Shown here piece after piece: positions 48,140-59,624 of a stretch of DNA of 64,000 nt (position 1 is the stretch's first letter; each line of letters opens with the position of its first letter). Position numbers and translations under genes: made by a program. A model generated the notes under the pieces. That model made no database searches. It was not told the origin of the DNA and was given only the letters and a program-made list of their open reading frames with translations. The DNA comes from Isoetes taiwanensis. Its lineage: Eukaryota > Streptophyta > Lycopodiopsida > Isoetales > Isoetaceae. The stretch covers positions 3,817,720 to 3,881,719 of the forward strand of contig JAJEKV010000075.1 of NCBI GenBank assembly GCA_021234155.1, given 5' to 3'.

Positions 48140-50415
48140 TTAAGTGATCTTCATTTGCTTTGTAGATGAATGGACTGAAACACAAAAGACTTCAACACGA
48201 GAGGCAATATGATCTGTGGGCTCCAAACTTTTTAGAGACCATTCTCCACAATGTTTAATGTTCTCACAATTCAACCAATTGAAGTTAATGCAAGCATCAC
48301 AAAAGCACGAGAGTGGTCTGCATAGCAACTTTGTTGGATCTGCTGGGTTTATAGTTGACACAGAATGTATCTGCTGAGTACCAGGTAAAGTCTTGCAATT
48401 GAATGCTTGCTGCCTGTTCACATCTGTTTTTCCAACCTCCCAAAACACCCTTTCACAATCCGATTCCTTGGCCCTTAAAACGCGCACAAGTTTGTTTACA
48501 CTTTTTCCATCGGCATGCCATTTTGTTTTCTCTGCGCTGCGGCTCTCAAGCCACAACTTTGCTATCCCAGCCTCGCCATCATGTGTGCCTTTCCCATGGC
48601 CAGATCCAAAGAAATTCCATATCACTTTCGAATTTTATTTTCAACATGGTATCTACTGATTCCATACCATGCCCGTCTTGATTTGAATTGAGATGCACAA
48701 CCATCCGACCACACATAATGAAGGTTTATGTGTCCACCTCCATTATTCTTAAGCCACCCCAAATGTAATTTAAAACCATGTTGCACAAAATGAGTGTCAT
48801 GCTTCCCGTCATCACGAAACATAGAAATGCCTTTTTTTTTAAGCTTACCTTCTATTTTCATCATTGAAATATGGACCAAAATACTAATTTGATCAGGGAT
48901 TCCAATGCTCGGATTGCACTTCGTCCCCCCGGTTTCAATGTGTAGTTCTCTCGCAAAGTCAACAACAGACAACACACTATTATCCGGGAGTTTCTCAACA
49001 CATCTTTTAAACTGTTTGCTCTGCCAGTGTGCTGTAAAGTTATGATCTGTAAACTTAGCAAGCTGATTTTTCATGTTCTTTAACAAAACAGATGCTTTGT
49101 CATTCTGATCAACTAATCTAAGCCTTCTGGATGTACCTTTTTTGGATGGCTCATTGACATATGCATATACTTGCCGGTCCACATTAAATTCCATCTTCCT
49201 CGTTTGGACGGATGTCTAATTTCTTCACTCCACATTCATCACATTAAGCCTTTGATGCATTTTAGTTTATGCCATTCATCCGTCACATATTTCTCGCAAA
49301 CTGTTGACCTCCACAAGATACTAACATTATCAAAAGTCTTCTTGTTTGCTTGACATACTCCATTGTTTTGCTGGGATGCACAGACACTGCAGCAGCAAGT
49401 GCAATTAACATGTAGGGATCTCCTCATATCATTGAAGGCCTTTACATGCAGATCGCTTGCTCATGTTTGACACAACAACATGTGTTTCTCTCCTTCAATT
49501 TCCTTATGCAATCAGGGTTTCGGATACTGAACTGTCGGGCGAATTTTGGTATCGGGATTACGATATACAAACTGTTGATAAAGCTCGGGGCGCAATAACA
49601 AAAGCATTAAAGACCATGTTAGCAAAATGATGTCCGACAACCGATGCCAAAAGAGTATTGAACTATACTATTGTACAATTAATGTATGTTCTATGTACAT
49701 AAAATGTCCATCCAACAGTTCCAGCGATGCATTCTTGTACATCTAATGTACATCGGTACATCTAATGTACGATACCAATTCCAATTGAACATCCAATGTA
49801 CATCCAATGTACATCCAATGTACATCTAATTAATGTTCCAATATTAGTACATCACATTAATGTTACAATATTAGTACAACTAATGTACATATGTCTGATT
49901 TGTTTGGCTTCATTACCTGGAAGTACACTAAAATGTAAAATGATGTAATTTTGATATTCAAGTACATGTAAATGCAGCTGCATGGACATGTAAGTGTTAA
50001 TGGATGTACATCTAAAAAGTACCTAATAGCACATCATCATTGCAAGATTTCGCTACTATGTAAACAATGTATAAATGTAAACAATGTAAAATGCAATACA
50101 TTTCATGAAAACCATGTGTATTCATTAACGGTCACTTTCGAACGAACTAGAATGTACAGAAGAAAGTCATGAAAGAATTTTGGAAGAAAACATAATCTCC
50201 AAAACTGAATTGATTCAATTACAAGAGCAAACCTGTGAGATATCAAGGTATTGTATTGCTTGTGTTCTCCTCTTCATGACATCTCTAACCTTTGGTGAAA
50301 CTTTGGTATTGTCAAGCCAAAATTCACGAACCTGACATTTGATTGAATCATCGATTCTATTTGATCTTGGCATCCTTCCTGCCAAAGCCCATACATTTGC
50401 TCCACTTAATGACAT
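48140..50415 (-). pseudogene. DDE-like transposase of the 8.1-kb transposon
   Basis: 5' exon 50415-50233 holds VREFWLDNTKVSPKVRDVMK and ends CAG|gtttgc. After the right subterminal array, ERNTCCCVKHEQAICM (about 49480) and HVNCTCCCSVCA (about 49420) give Cys-rich motifs. The frame 49194-48622 has SVVDFAREL and HYVWSDGCASQFKSR; it continues in a second frame, 48625-48140, with WNFFGSGHGKGTHDGE and ends at 48140. The first Asp (VVD), SDG Asp and HGKG..DG are the likely catalytic landmarks. The FW, CCC and SDGC landmarks match the 1-2.7 kb relative and a transposase family I remember from animals. Two or three frame breaks (near 48624, 49195, 49530) could be introns, decay or sequence errors. 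Confidence 0.7.
49670..50010. repeat. Right subterminal array of TGTACATC words
   Basis: At least ten words of the form aatgtacatcc/aatgtacatct between 49680 and 49990, with more at 51080 and 51140 beside the TIR. It lies in a transposase intron. Confidence 0.75.
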
Positions 50416-51146
50416 TATCTTCCTTCTTCTTTGCGACTTTGGATAAATTTCTTGGTCAGATCTTTAGCAATTTTGAAGAAACATTCTTGTTTATATCTCC
50501 TTTTTTCCAACAATCATTGATAACGATGAATGTTTTGCAGCCAATTTATCTTTGCTATTAGCGATTTTACTTCTTGAAGCCCATCTTTCAAGTTTCGATC
50601 ATTGATTTCATAACAATAACTTCGGAAGGATTTCCAATTCACAGGTTCGAAAACGTAAAAAAAGCCCGTCATCTTGCAACAAACGATCACAAAAACTAAT
50701 CTTTGATCCGGACCCGGCGTTTGCCGAGAATCGAGGATGCAATCCACCGACACATCAACACGCTTTTTATTTGTTTTGTGGCATAACACCGCCAATGTCG
50801 GCATACTTGGCGCTTAGAACCATCACTTCCATTGGAATTCTCACCCTCCATGAATAGATTGAAATTGATTTGTATTTCTTGTAGATTCAATTGGCATGTG
50901 TTTGCTTCTGGAATTCGTTCGGTGTTCGTCCTGTGAAAGGGGGAAATTTCGGAAAGGGAGGGACGGATCCATTCGAATTGGTTCGGTGGTTCGGTGGTTA
51001 ACCAAGAATTTCGGGGGGAATGTCAGGGATGATCTTGCAATCATTGCATATCTGACACAAAACGACAAACCATAGTATCTTGATGTACATCTAAAATGTA
51101 CCCCAAAAAAGCACAAATTCGTCCTTCAATTCAGTACGATGTACGT
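50416..51146 (-). other. Likely 5' part of the transposase gene, unassigned
   Basis: Minus frames 50804-50514 and 51116-50841 would precede the FW exon. One reads KMTGFFYVFEPVNWKSF. No helix-turn-helix like that at 2700-1975 was recognised. Confidence 0.3.
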
Positions 51147-51168
51147 ACACCCTTTCATGCTTTTACCC
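51147..51168 (-). repeat. Right terminal inverted repeat
   Basis: Reverse complement of 43070-43091, followed by aaaagctgcag, which supplies the second AAAA. Confidence 0.92.
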
Positions 51169-51184
51169 AAAAGCTGCAGGGCTT

Positions 51185-51300
51185 CATTAAGCTTTTCATG
51201 CTTTGAACTTTGAGCCTTTTCTGTGCTTGAGAAGTTGAACTTTGAGTCTTTTCTGTGCTTGAGAAGCTATCTGGAACTTTGAGTCTTTTCTGTGCCTGCC
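51185..51300. repeat. Tandem repeat of about 30-36 bp, three copies
   Basis: actttgagtcttttctgtgc occurs three times with one variant, just right of the transposon. Possibly in the decayed PPR gene. Confidence 0.7.
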
Positions 51301-51689
51301 CTTTGTCCAGATTCTGCAACTTTTTCAACGAGGTCTTGACATAATGAAGTGAAGCTATTATGAAGTCAAACTTCATAATTCGAGTTACATCAACCTTAAC
51401 CACTTCCTACTTAGGCTGAAATCACACTACAGCCTAAACTGAAAAAATAAAAATAAATGACCAACAAATTCGTGACATGTGGACTTTGGGCATGCTGCAC
51501 CTATCACATCTAAGGTGCCCAAGTCCCAGTCGGCTTTTAACACGCTTCGATTTTTTGGGCCGGGCAAGATTGTTCGTCCATACTTTTGCGGGCAAACACG
51601 CCACCTTCTACGCCAAAGAAGAACTTCGCCAAAAGCACCTTTCTCACGCCCAAAAAACGCACCACCTTCAAGGCCAAAGAAAACTCGGA

Positions 51690-52010
51690 GGAGCTTCTAT
51701 CCGGCTCAAATTTGATGCCAGACCTCTCAAATTCGATGCCAGATCTCTCAAATCGCTGGATTTTTGTCAAAGAAAAACCTAGAAGGGCTTAATCCGGTTC
51801 AAATCACTGGATTTTTGAGAAAGAAAAACCCAGGAGAGCTTCAATCCGGCCCAAATTTGGTGCCAAATCTCCCAAATTCGATGCCAGATCTTTCAAATCG
51901 CTGGATTTTTGTCAAAGAAAAACCTAGAAGAGCTTTAATCCGGTTCCAATCACTGGATTTTGAGAAAGAAAAACGCAGGAGAGGTTTAATCCGGTTCAAA
52001 TCCGGCCCTG
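51690..52010. repeat. Tandem repeat of about 130-180 bp with shorter internal repeats
   Basis: Phrases aaatcgctggatttttgtca, aaagaaaaacctagaag and ttaatccggttcaaatc recur. Overlapping plus frames here (51477-52120) reflect the repeat and are not taken as genes. Confidence 0.7.
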
Positions 52011-53106
52011 CAGTGATTTATTGGTTAAAACTGGTGGCAGATCTCTCAAGTCGGTGGCAGATTTCTCATAAATCGATAGGTATCAGCTGGATGATCGAAG
52101 CAAGATGGCCGATTGTTTAGGTCTCTGTTCTTGCTTGCGTGGCACAAATTTCTTTGGTTTGGACGCTGATAATGTGATATGGATGGAGCGGCACAAAAGT
52201 TTCAGTGCCAAACGCATGCCTAATTGTGCCACGTAATTAATTTTGGTCACCCATAGTGTGATTTCACTCTTAATCCTAATCCAGCCCTTTGTTTCTTATA
52301 GCCTTATAACAAATAGTGAAATAAATTGACTGTTTAAGAAGTAGAACAACACATTTTATCTGCATTACCTACTTGGTTACAATGAAGGGTCTCATCATGT
52401 TGTTGCCTTCATGTTCCAAGACTTGGTAATGCACACATAACCAGAATCGACCAATAGATGGATCAAATGTAAAAGACAAACCGTCTTGAGAAGTGAATGT
52501 CAGGAAAAGTCTGGTAACATACCCTGGAGATGCAATAAAGGTGTCTTTCGAGCTAACATTATTCTGCTTTTTCAACTAAAAACCTACAAAGCTACATCAT
52601 CTTTCTTCAAGAAAAAAAAGTACAAATAGGTATTAATCAATTTCTATATAACAGACCATCATATAATGAAAAAGTTTCTGATATTAAAACAACATTGTCA
52701 CAAAATACTGCAATGTCAAATCATATTGCAGATTGATTATCAAACAAAAAAAGGCCTTTGTTAGTGAAGGTTTGCAGCTACACTCTTCCTAGAAATCCAG
52801 TAGACATGATGTCCTTTACGGGTCTAACGATCATCGTCAACACCTAAAAATACGATCTATAAAATTAGTGATTAAAATTCAAAAAATATTCTTTGAATAT
52901 ATTAGCTAAGGACTTTTAGAAGATAGACTTGAGAACTATGGAGGCTGTGGGATAGCCTTGCAAAATAGTTTTCCATTTTCTCAAATGCCCCTGCCATCAC
53001 GTTGATTGAACCAAAGTTTGCTGCAATTGAAGTTTCGTTTTTTCTACTTCCAAACCCTTAGCAAAATGGTCGTCCATTATGGCAACAAGCTTATTGTTGT
53101 TATCTT
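52011..53106. other. No gene recognised
   Basis: AT-rich. A minus frame at 52369-52575 could be an exon of the trihelix-like gene but shows no signature. Confidence 0.35.
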
Positions 53107-53346
53107 CTATTGTTTTGTTAATGAGGTGCTGCCACTAGCTCGCCTTTCCATGGGCGACTCTACTTCTCCCATTCCAATGGCATGATGACTGCCTTCACTT
53201 GTTGACGTATCGACAATGTATTCTGGGTCCACGGCAGGTCTTGAGGACTGAAATGAGTCTAGCAGCTTGTAGATTGTTTCATCTATGACTGGAAGATTAT
53301 GAACTTTTTTCATTTCAAGTTTTGATAATGAAAAATACTCGGGCAT
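53107..53346 (-). pseudogene. Possible C-terminal part of trihelix-like gene
   Basis: Reads PEYFSLSKLEMKKVHNLP, which resembles the short YF.MS..ER....LP segment after trihelix domains, then a Ser/Glu-rich end and stop. It lies just beyond the foldback element in the orientation and order expected for the domain at 54783-55095. Confidence 0.35.
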
Positions 53347-53985
53347 AATGACATAATTAACAAAATTTGGACTTATTCAAATCTAATAAATATAATTCAA
53401 GGATGACATGATAATATTATATATATTTTTAGCTCTTATTGATTTTAATAATTTGTTAAATATGATACTTACTAAAGTTTAAAGCTGTTTTCTAAACTAA
53501 TTCTTGGTTCCATCTATTTAGAATTAAATTTTCATCTAAGATAACCCTGTATAATTAAAATACTATTTTTTTTAAAATATTTAAAGAAAGTTTTAGATTG
53601 AAATTAATTAAATAATTACGTTTATGTTTAATAAATAATGAATAGTTTATTATTGATTAAATGTCAATATATTTTATTTCATCAATAATAAATTATTCAA
53701 TAGTTATTATTAAACCAATAACTTTATATCATTTAATTAATTCCAACCTAAAACTTTTCTTAAAATATTTTTAAAAGTGTAAAAGTTTGTAAATTATGAA
53801 ATTCTAAGAATAGTTTTAAGTCAATCGCTTATCAAACCATCTGATTTCATTTAATTATCATGATTGCTAAATCTTGAATCTGCTAAATCACTAAAAAATG
53901 AAATTTTTATATTCTTGAAATGTCTAATTCTAAATAGATTCAAATAAAAGTTAGTTTAGAAATCAAGTTTATTCTTTGATAACCA

Positions 53986-54665
53986 ATATAGTTTATGTAA
54001 TGTCGTCGATTCGCGTAGCGAATCGGCATTCTTGCTCAAGACGAGCATGCATGCATTGCATGCGTCGCATGCATGCATCGCATGCGTTTTGGGCCGTTCG
54101 TCAGGTTGGGCGTTTGCTACTTATTGCAGAGTTCTTCATCGACGTTTCATCGGCTCCTCTTCTGTGTTTACTATATTTTGTACAAGTTCTGTTTATCATG
54201 TTTTTCCACCCGGTGGGTGATGCTTTTTTTCCACCCACTGGGTGATGCTATTCTTTGGTATGTTTCTCGTTTGTTGTTGGTGATGTGCAGGTACAGGTTG
54301 GCGAGCGCCATCCGTTTTGACTTCTCCATGCGCGGGTTTTTGGGAGCGATTCTATGCCTTACGTTTGTCTAAGCCCCTTGCCGAAGGCTTATCACTAGGG
54401 TTTTTCCTCGAAAACCCGAAAGGGCGGGGTTTTTTAATCCCGGTGATAAGCTTTCGGCAGGTACATCAGCCACTCATCTATTAGCATTGTATTTGTTTTT
54501 GGGGTCCAAATGTTATAATTGGATTTTCCCTTTATTTTTCGTGGGTAGTTCGCATGTGTGCGGCTATCCACTGTCCACCATTGTAGAAATCTGCTGAGAT
54601 GAATGAGAAGCCTACCTATCTATCCGGCGCTTTGTTGGTTTCATGCGAGTCGCAGTGCAAGAAAG
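53986..54665 (+). repeat. Repeat R copy inserted in the foldback right arm
   Basis: Begins near gtcgattcgcgtagcgaatc, then a GCATGC-rich stretch (54045-54085). Shares gttcttcatc, ggtgatgtgcaggtacaggt, ttacgtttgtc and gccgaaggcttatcac with 30976-31470. Contains hairpin H4. Confidence 0.65.
54380..54458 (+). repeat. Hairpin H4
   Basis: GCCGAAGGCTTATCAC (54380-54395) pairs with GTGATAAGCTTTCGGC (54443-54458), one G.U pair. It encloses AGGGTTTTTCCTCGAAAACC and GGCGGGGTTTTTTAATCC, the same core as H1-H3. Confidence 0.8.
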
Positions 54666-54782
54666 ATAAACTTATAAAAATTATAACAATCAAGAAGAAT
54701 CAATCAATACATATATTTTTATAATGGCATTCTTGAAGTGTTATCTACTAAATCTGAATAAGTCTAAATTTTGTTGAATATG

Positions 54783-55095
54783 TCATCATACCAGTCATTT
54801 TGCTGAAATCATGGACCTGTTTGTACTCCCCAATAAGGTTCTCGTATTTTAGCTTGCATCCATCTGCATCCCTATCATCAAAACCTATAGCTGTCATCTT
54901 TTCAGAGATCTTTTTCCATTTCAATGTTGCAGATTCCATCCTATCCCTAGCCAAAGACCCCTTTAAAGCTAGACACTTTTCTTTTTTGAACTCAACAAGC
55001 ATTCTGGTTTCCTGAAGTAGCCAATTCCTTGACATTTTCCGTTTTTGTAATTTATCAAATTGATGAGAGGAATTAGAATCCAAACTGACACGCAA
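54783..55095 (-). pseudogene. Trihelix (Myb/SANT-like) DNA-binding domain
   Basis: Reads RNWLLQETRMLVEFKKEK, then a long basic helix with KWKKISEKM, GCKLKYENLIGEYKQVHD and SKMTGMMTY. This is the W...E...L......K spacing of plant trihelix factors (third helix GC..K..NL...YK). No ATG is found at the 5' end of the frame, so an upstream exon is missing. The frame runs into the foldback element after TGMMTY. Confidence 0.55.
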
Positions 55096-55279
55096 CTGCT
55101 ATACAAACAAGATTTCTACTACTTTTCTAAATTTCTAAAGGAGCATGCAACATGTATGAGCAAGGTAAAGGCATATAAACAATGCGCACAACAGAAAAAA
55201 TCGTTCAGCTGGTAAAAATTTGCAGGTTCTGTCCTTTACATGGCATCTATACACTTTAAACATTTTAATCTCTAGTATA

Positions 55280-55475
55280 GGATGGCACTCTCATTCTCAG
55301 CAACATCCTGGTACATCTTGAGATGTACTAATTCCATCAATTTTAAGATGGGCTTTATAACCATTGTAGAATTGAGATTCAATAAACAGAATGTCAAGAT
55401 GGGCTTCATGACCATTGCAGTCTATGAATTAAGATTCAATGGAAACAATATATACTGGCCATTCTCACAAAATAC
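55280..55475. repeat. Local repeat, also at 60600-60690
   Basis: aagatgggcttcatgaccat and aagatgggctttataaccat lie in tandem here; atgaattaagattcaatgga recurs at 60615. Confidence 0.7.
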
Positions 55476-55873
55476 CCAAATAGTTATCCTATTGTTTAAA
55501 TTTGGTTTTTCCGTCAAGTGAAAAACTTTTTGGATTTTTTTTTCAGGTTGGTTTTCAAAGGTTTTAAAGATTTTACCTGCCGGTAAAAAATTCCGGCTAT
55601 CCAAAAATTGAAAGAAGTTTTTTAAGGGTCGTCATTTGTATGATTTTGGCTTCTCAATTTTTTTTTTACTCTGTTTCCTCTTTGGGCTCGATTGCAGCTG
55701 GCAAGAAGGGCGACGCATGCCATGCCATGAGTGCTAAGTCGATTTATCTTCTGGCATCTTCAGGCCCATGATGCATATGATTTGGTTCTAGGATACAAGA
55801 TCTGGCCGGTTGCCCTATTTTCCTTCTCTCTAATCCGTCAGAACTGAGAGTAACAGAACGACATGTCTTTGCT

Positions 55874-56100
55874 GTCAGAAATAATGGATTGGGTACAGTT
55901 GATTGCTGGGGCTTCGCTCCCTCTGGATATTCCTTCGCTTCCGTCTCTTCTGGTTGGCAAACCAGCTACGGTTTGCGGACCGATAATAATGAGTCGGTCT
56001 TTTGGGGATGGAATAGGCAGACTCCACAAGTTGGACGCCCGATCCTCATGCCCAGTACTCTGCTTTATTCGCAGGTTTATATCATGTGTGTGGAATAGAG
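55874..56100 (+). pseudogene. RCC1/CR4-like repeat fragment
   Basis: Reads VDCWGFAPSGYSFASVSSGW, then SYGLRTDNNESVFWGWN, with the SxGxxxxxGLxxxxxxxxWG pattern of RCC1-like repeats in plant CRINKLY4-type receptors. Only about one and a half repeats are present and downstream exons could not be joined. The ORF has no ATG before the motif. Confidence 0.35.
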
Positions 56101-59100
56101 CTTAACACAAATATGGGGTGCTCTTCAAGAGTTTCGAAGTTCATTACCCGGTAATTGTTTCCCTTTTGATTATCTTTCCTTTGGAGCTTCTTAATAGCTT
56201 CTTAATAGCTCTGTTGGATAATATAAAGATTTTGCATACATATCTCATCATTTTGATCTCGCGAGGAGAATATTATGGAGCCCAAGTTTCTATGAATGTG
56301 TCCCCGTTTGCATGGAATCACAGGTTGTGCAGAGAGTAATGGATCGACTGGAATGGCCCTCAAATTTTCGCTCTTGAGGTAAATATTGAGTGTATCCAAT
56401 CTGTTTGTTATGTTTATGCTTTTGAGATTACCCAGTTCTGTTAAGCTAAGATAGGAAAATTGTGCATTATCGTTTTAAACACCAGTAATATAGCTAAGGT
56501 TAGATTCTCCTTTTTTTTCTTCACTACAATAGGAATAGCTTTCTCATTCTGGATGGCAGGGAACTTGCGGTAATATTAATACATGCTATAATGCTCAGCA
56601 AATTCATTTAGTCCTCCTTACTATCTGAATATCTCAAGTCCAAGGAATAAATGATATCAAATACAGTGAGCATTCAACAAGAGCTTATTATGGACGTCCG
56701 AGTGTAGTTGCAGTTCTGCAAGAAGAGAACTGCATTTTGTGACTAATGGTTGGATCCTTGGAGGTGTTACTACAGGTAAACTATCACATTTCCCACATTA
56801 TTTAAAGCTCTGATGTTGCTTTCGCTGCACACACATGTTTTGCTCGACAGCTTCTGGCATTTAGGACTTTTTATGTCTGCTGGGGCCTTAGCAATTGCAT
56901 TGCCCAAGATTTATGCCATGTTTATTGCAGAGACCTTATGTTGCACAATTTTTCCTTAGACAGTTTTTAATTGTTCCATGTTTCATGTGCTCTGTTCATA
57001 TATGGATGCATGCTTATAATAATGGCATTAAGTGCTTCTTTATTTGCAGATGGGGCCAGGCAAAGTGGCATTCGGACCTAAGGCAAGCCCCTGATTGTCC
57101 AAATGTAAAATTAGGGGTGAGGACATGGATCTGACCTTTTAAAGCTTCCTTTTTCCAGCTAATCGGTCATTTCTTTTAGTTTTCCTCTGTCACATATTAT
57201 GAATGGTTCTTTGTTAATGTGTTGTATTGATATTATTCTATAATGCGTTAAAGCTTATGTTTCTCACGATATTTTATAGGGCACTATTTGTTCGGCTTAG
57301 CAAGCTTCAGAGCAAGCACCTTTTGGAACCACCTCGATATTTGGAAGCACTTGCATCACTTGCTGCATTTGGTATCATTTTTACACATCTTTGTCTGTTT
57401 ATTCCTAACGGTTATGAGGGTAGCATCGTCATATAGGTGTACATATGTTAATATAAAATACGTGTGCAAGGATTGAGGTTGATACAGCAAAGGAGGCTCA
57501 TTTCTGTCTATTATTGATTGAGTTAGGTACAGTTACATGACTATCATGCCACAATATGAATCAACCTTTCTTAGATGGTTGTCAGATTTTTTTTCTTTCA
57601 AGCATTTAGTGCATTCAGCAAAATCTGCTTTATGGCATCAGTGTCATTTCGATGCTTATATGATCAGATACTATATACCTCAATCAAATATCTAAAAGAT
57701 ATTGCAAAACAACTGTGGAACTCTGCCTAATGGTGGACTTATTTACTCCAGGTCTTTTGGCTTAAGAGTTTCAGTTCAGATAGTAGCTCAACTTCGTCAA
57801 ACTGCTTGGTAAGAAATTTTTAATTTTGTTTCTTTGACATGTGGTTTAACTGGGAGTATAATGATAGAAGCATTACTCTTCTAATGTGCAGGTGCCATTA
57901 CAAGAATGCACGTAGCTCATTGCATTGAAGCTGTTCCAAATAAACAAGGTTACAACATGCATTAGAATTTGAACTATTATGTAGATATATTTCACTTGAT
58001 CGGGCTTTAACTTTATATATAATCCTTCTGCAGTAACTTAGAAGTGAAATATTATAGGATACATCCCATCTATGGTTTGGTTATACTTGCTGGATCTGTA
58101 AGCAATGATTTCTGCCACTGAAGATCCACTTCATGTCCTGGATTAATTAATATGATCTAACCTATTTTGCTTAAATACTTTCTCCCAACTGTGATTCAGG
58201 TAACTAGATAGAGTCTGATCTATTTTGCACGAGTCTCTTCTTTGAAACTCTGCTAACTCGAGTCCTGTTTTTGTAAGATTATTGGTGCTTCAGAATCAAG
58301 AAAATGGTATGTAAGATTAGATATCCATCCCGATTTAGGTACCTGGCGTGTTGTCTTAGAGGCAACGTTGGTTGACCTGATGACCCATGGTCATGATGAC
58401 CAAAGTTTACTCTCTATAACACATGAAAATCTCAGGGTTAGCTTACAATGTAGAATCCACCCATTCAGTTCCACGGGCAATGTATTTAGATTTGGCAAGC
58501 TGACCATTGACGTAAGTGGTACAAGAGTTGTAAGTAAATCGTCCAGCCATGCTGTGGTTTCCTAGCAATGTAAGTACTTTGCAACATTTCAATTGGCAGG
58601 AAATACTAAAATTTGATGTCATTTGCTATGTTCATTGTGCTTTCCAATTCCATGTTAATCAATACAAATATGATTTGGGCATATACACGTTAACATGCAA
58701 TTACTTGCTTCCCACTTGCAGCTTACACTCTGATTGAAAGGCTTGAATTCTGCAACAACCATTTCCATGTTTTTCTCTGATTGTTTTCTGTCCAAGTTTA
58801 AGTTGGAACCCACACAACAAGCAAGAACGCTCTCTTTTATCTTTGTGAATGGAAGGTTGCATCCAATTGTGTATTGTAGAGCACTTTAGTTGCTCTCAAA
58901 GCTGACCTCATCTACTGTACCTTACTCAGGATGAAAGATATTGCTCAGATATGATCAGATGATTTGTGATGCACCTCTAATTCAACTGGGCAAATAGAAA
59001 AGTGACAATACAAACCAAGGTTCGTTTAGAACTGAAGTGATATACAAAAGTCAAATTAACATTAGGGTTCAAATCCAAGATGTGAATATGTTGTAATGAA

Positions 59101-59624
59101 ATTCTTGCAGCCAAACTCAACAACGCTGCTACAATTCATGTAAGAAAATATTACCTTGCTGGTACCATGTGCATGCTAAAATTTTATGTTCTAGAATGCT
59201 TCAAATAACTTGAAAGTCATAATTTGATGTGTTTTCTAAATAGAAGGCAAGTAAATTTAAGCACTGAAGATTGGACACATTTGAATGATAAGTTTATGCA
59301 TTGCAGTCACTGATACAACTGTTCTGCTCTTCCAACAAAATCTACACAATAGCTTAGACCAACACACTTGGCGATACAAGTTCTTATGCTTTGCATTGTT
59401 GGACACCTATATTCAACAGCCTTATAACATATAGTTGCTACGCCCCACAATCTTAGTGGAGCCTTTGTCAGGAGCACAAAAGTGTGCACATAATTGTTAG
59501 TGTGCTCTCAAAGTTGAATTTAAGTTATAATTGTTAAGTTATAATTGCTAGTGTGCTCTCAAAGTTGAATTTAATTCATCTCATCTAACATTCGAGTTCA
59601 ATGTTAAATACTGCGTACACAAAA
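56101..59624. other. No gene recognised
   Basis: Long AT-rich stretch with short frames only. Some acceptor-like tgcag sites (for example near 57050) suggest it could be introns and small exons of the gene at 55874, but no domain supports this. Confidence 0.35.

Larger units (their letters stand above)
43070..51168. mobile_element. Complete-looking 8.1-kb DNA transposon
   Basis: Perfect 22-bp terminal inverted repeats beginning GGGTAAAAGCATGAAAGG (43070-43091 and 51147-51168). AAAA on both sides is the target duplication. Removing element plus one AAAA rejoins a PPR reading frame. Arrays of TGTACAT-type words lie inside both ends. The minus strand encodes a DDE-like transposase (48140-50415); the plus strand carries Ulp1-like and FCP1-like fragments and unrecognised exons. 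A 4-bp duplication is known for Sola elements, among others. I cannot assign the superfamily without a profile search. Confidence 0.85.
53345..54800. mobile_element. Foldback element, arms about 300 bp, right arm interrupted
   Basis: The left arm starts aacaaaatttggacttattc (about 53361). The right end, reverse-complemented, starts aacaaaatttagacttattc (about 54783). Inside, ttttagattgaaattaatta (about 53590) pairs with its counterpart at about 53750, and ttctaaactaa (about 53490) with about 53960. The right arm is split: 53700-53985 and 54665-54783, with repeat R between. The palindromic AT-rich core around 53690 is the loop. Confidence 0.7.

Noticed and set aside
44880-49880. GTACAT arrays as CRISPR-like repeats
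   Set aside because: Words are short, irregularly spaced and in both orientations inside a eukaryotic transposon; no repeat-spacer pattern.
51477-52120. Several plus-strand frames with repeated DLSNRWIFVKEK-like peptide
   Set aside because: All three frames stay open across the tandem repeat, indicating repeat structure and not selection for coding.
54380-54458. Hairpin H4 as a hammerhead ribozyme
   Set aside because: The conserved CTGATGA and GAAA core arrangement is absent.
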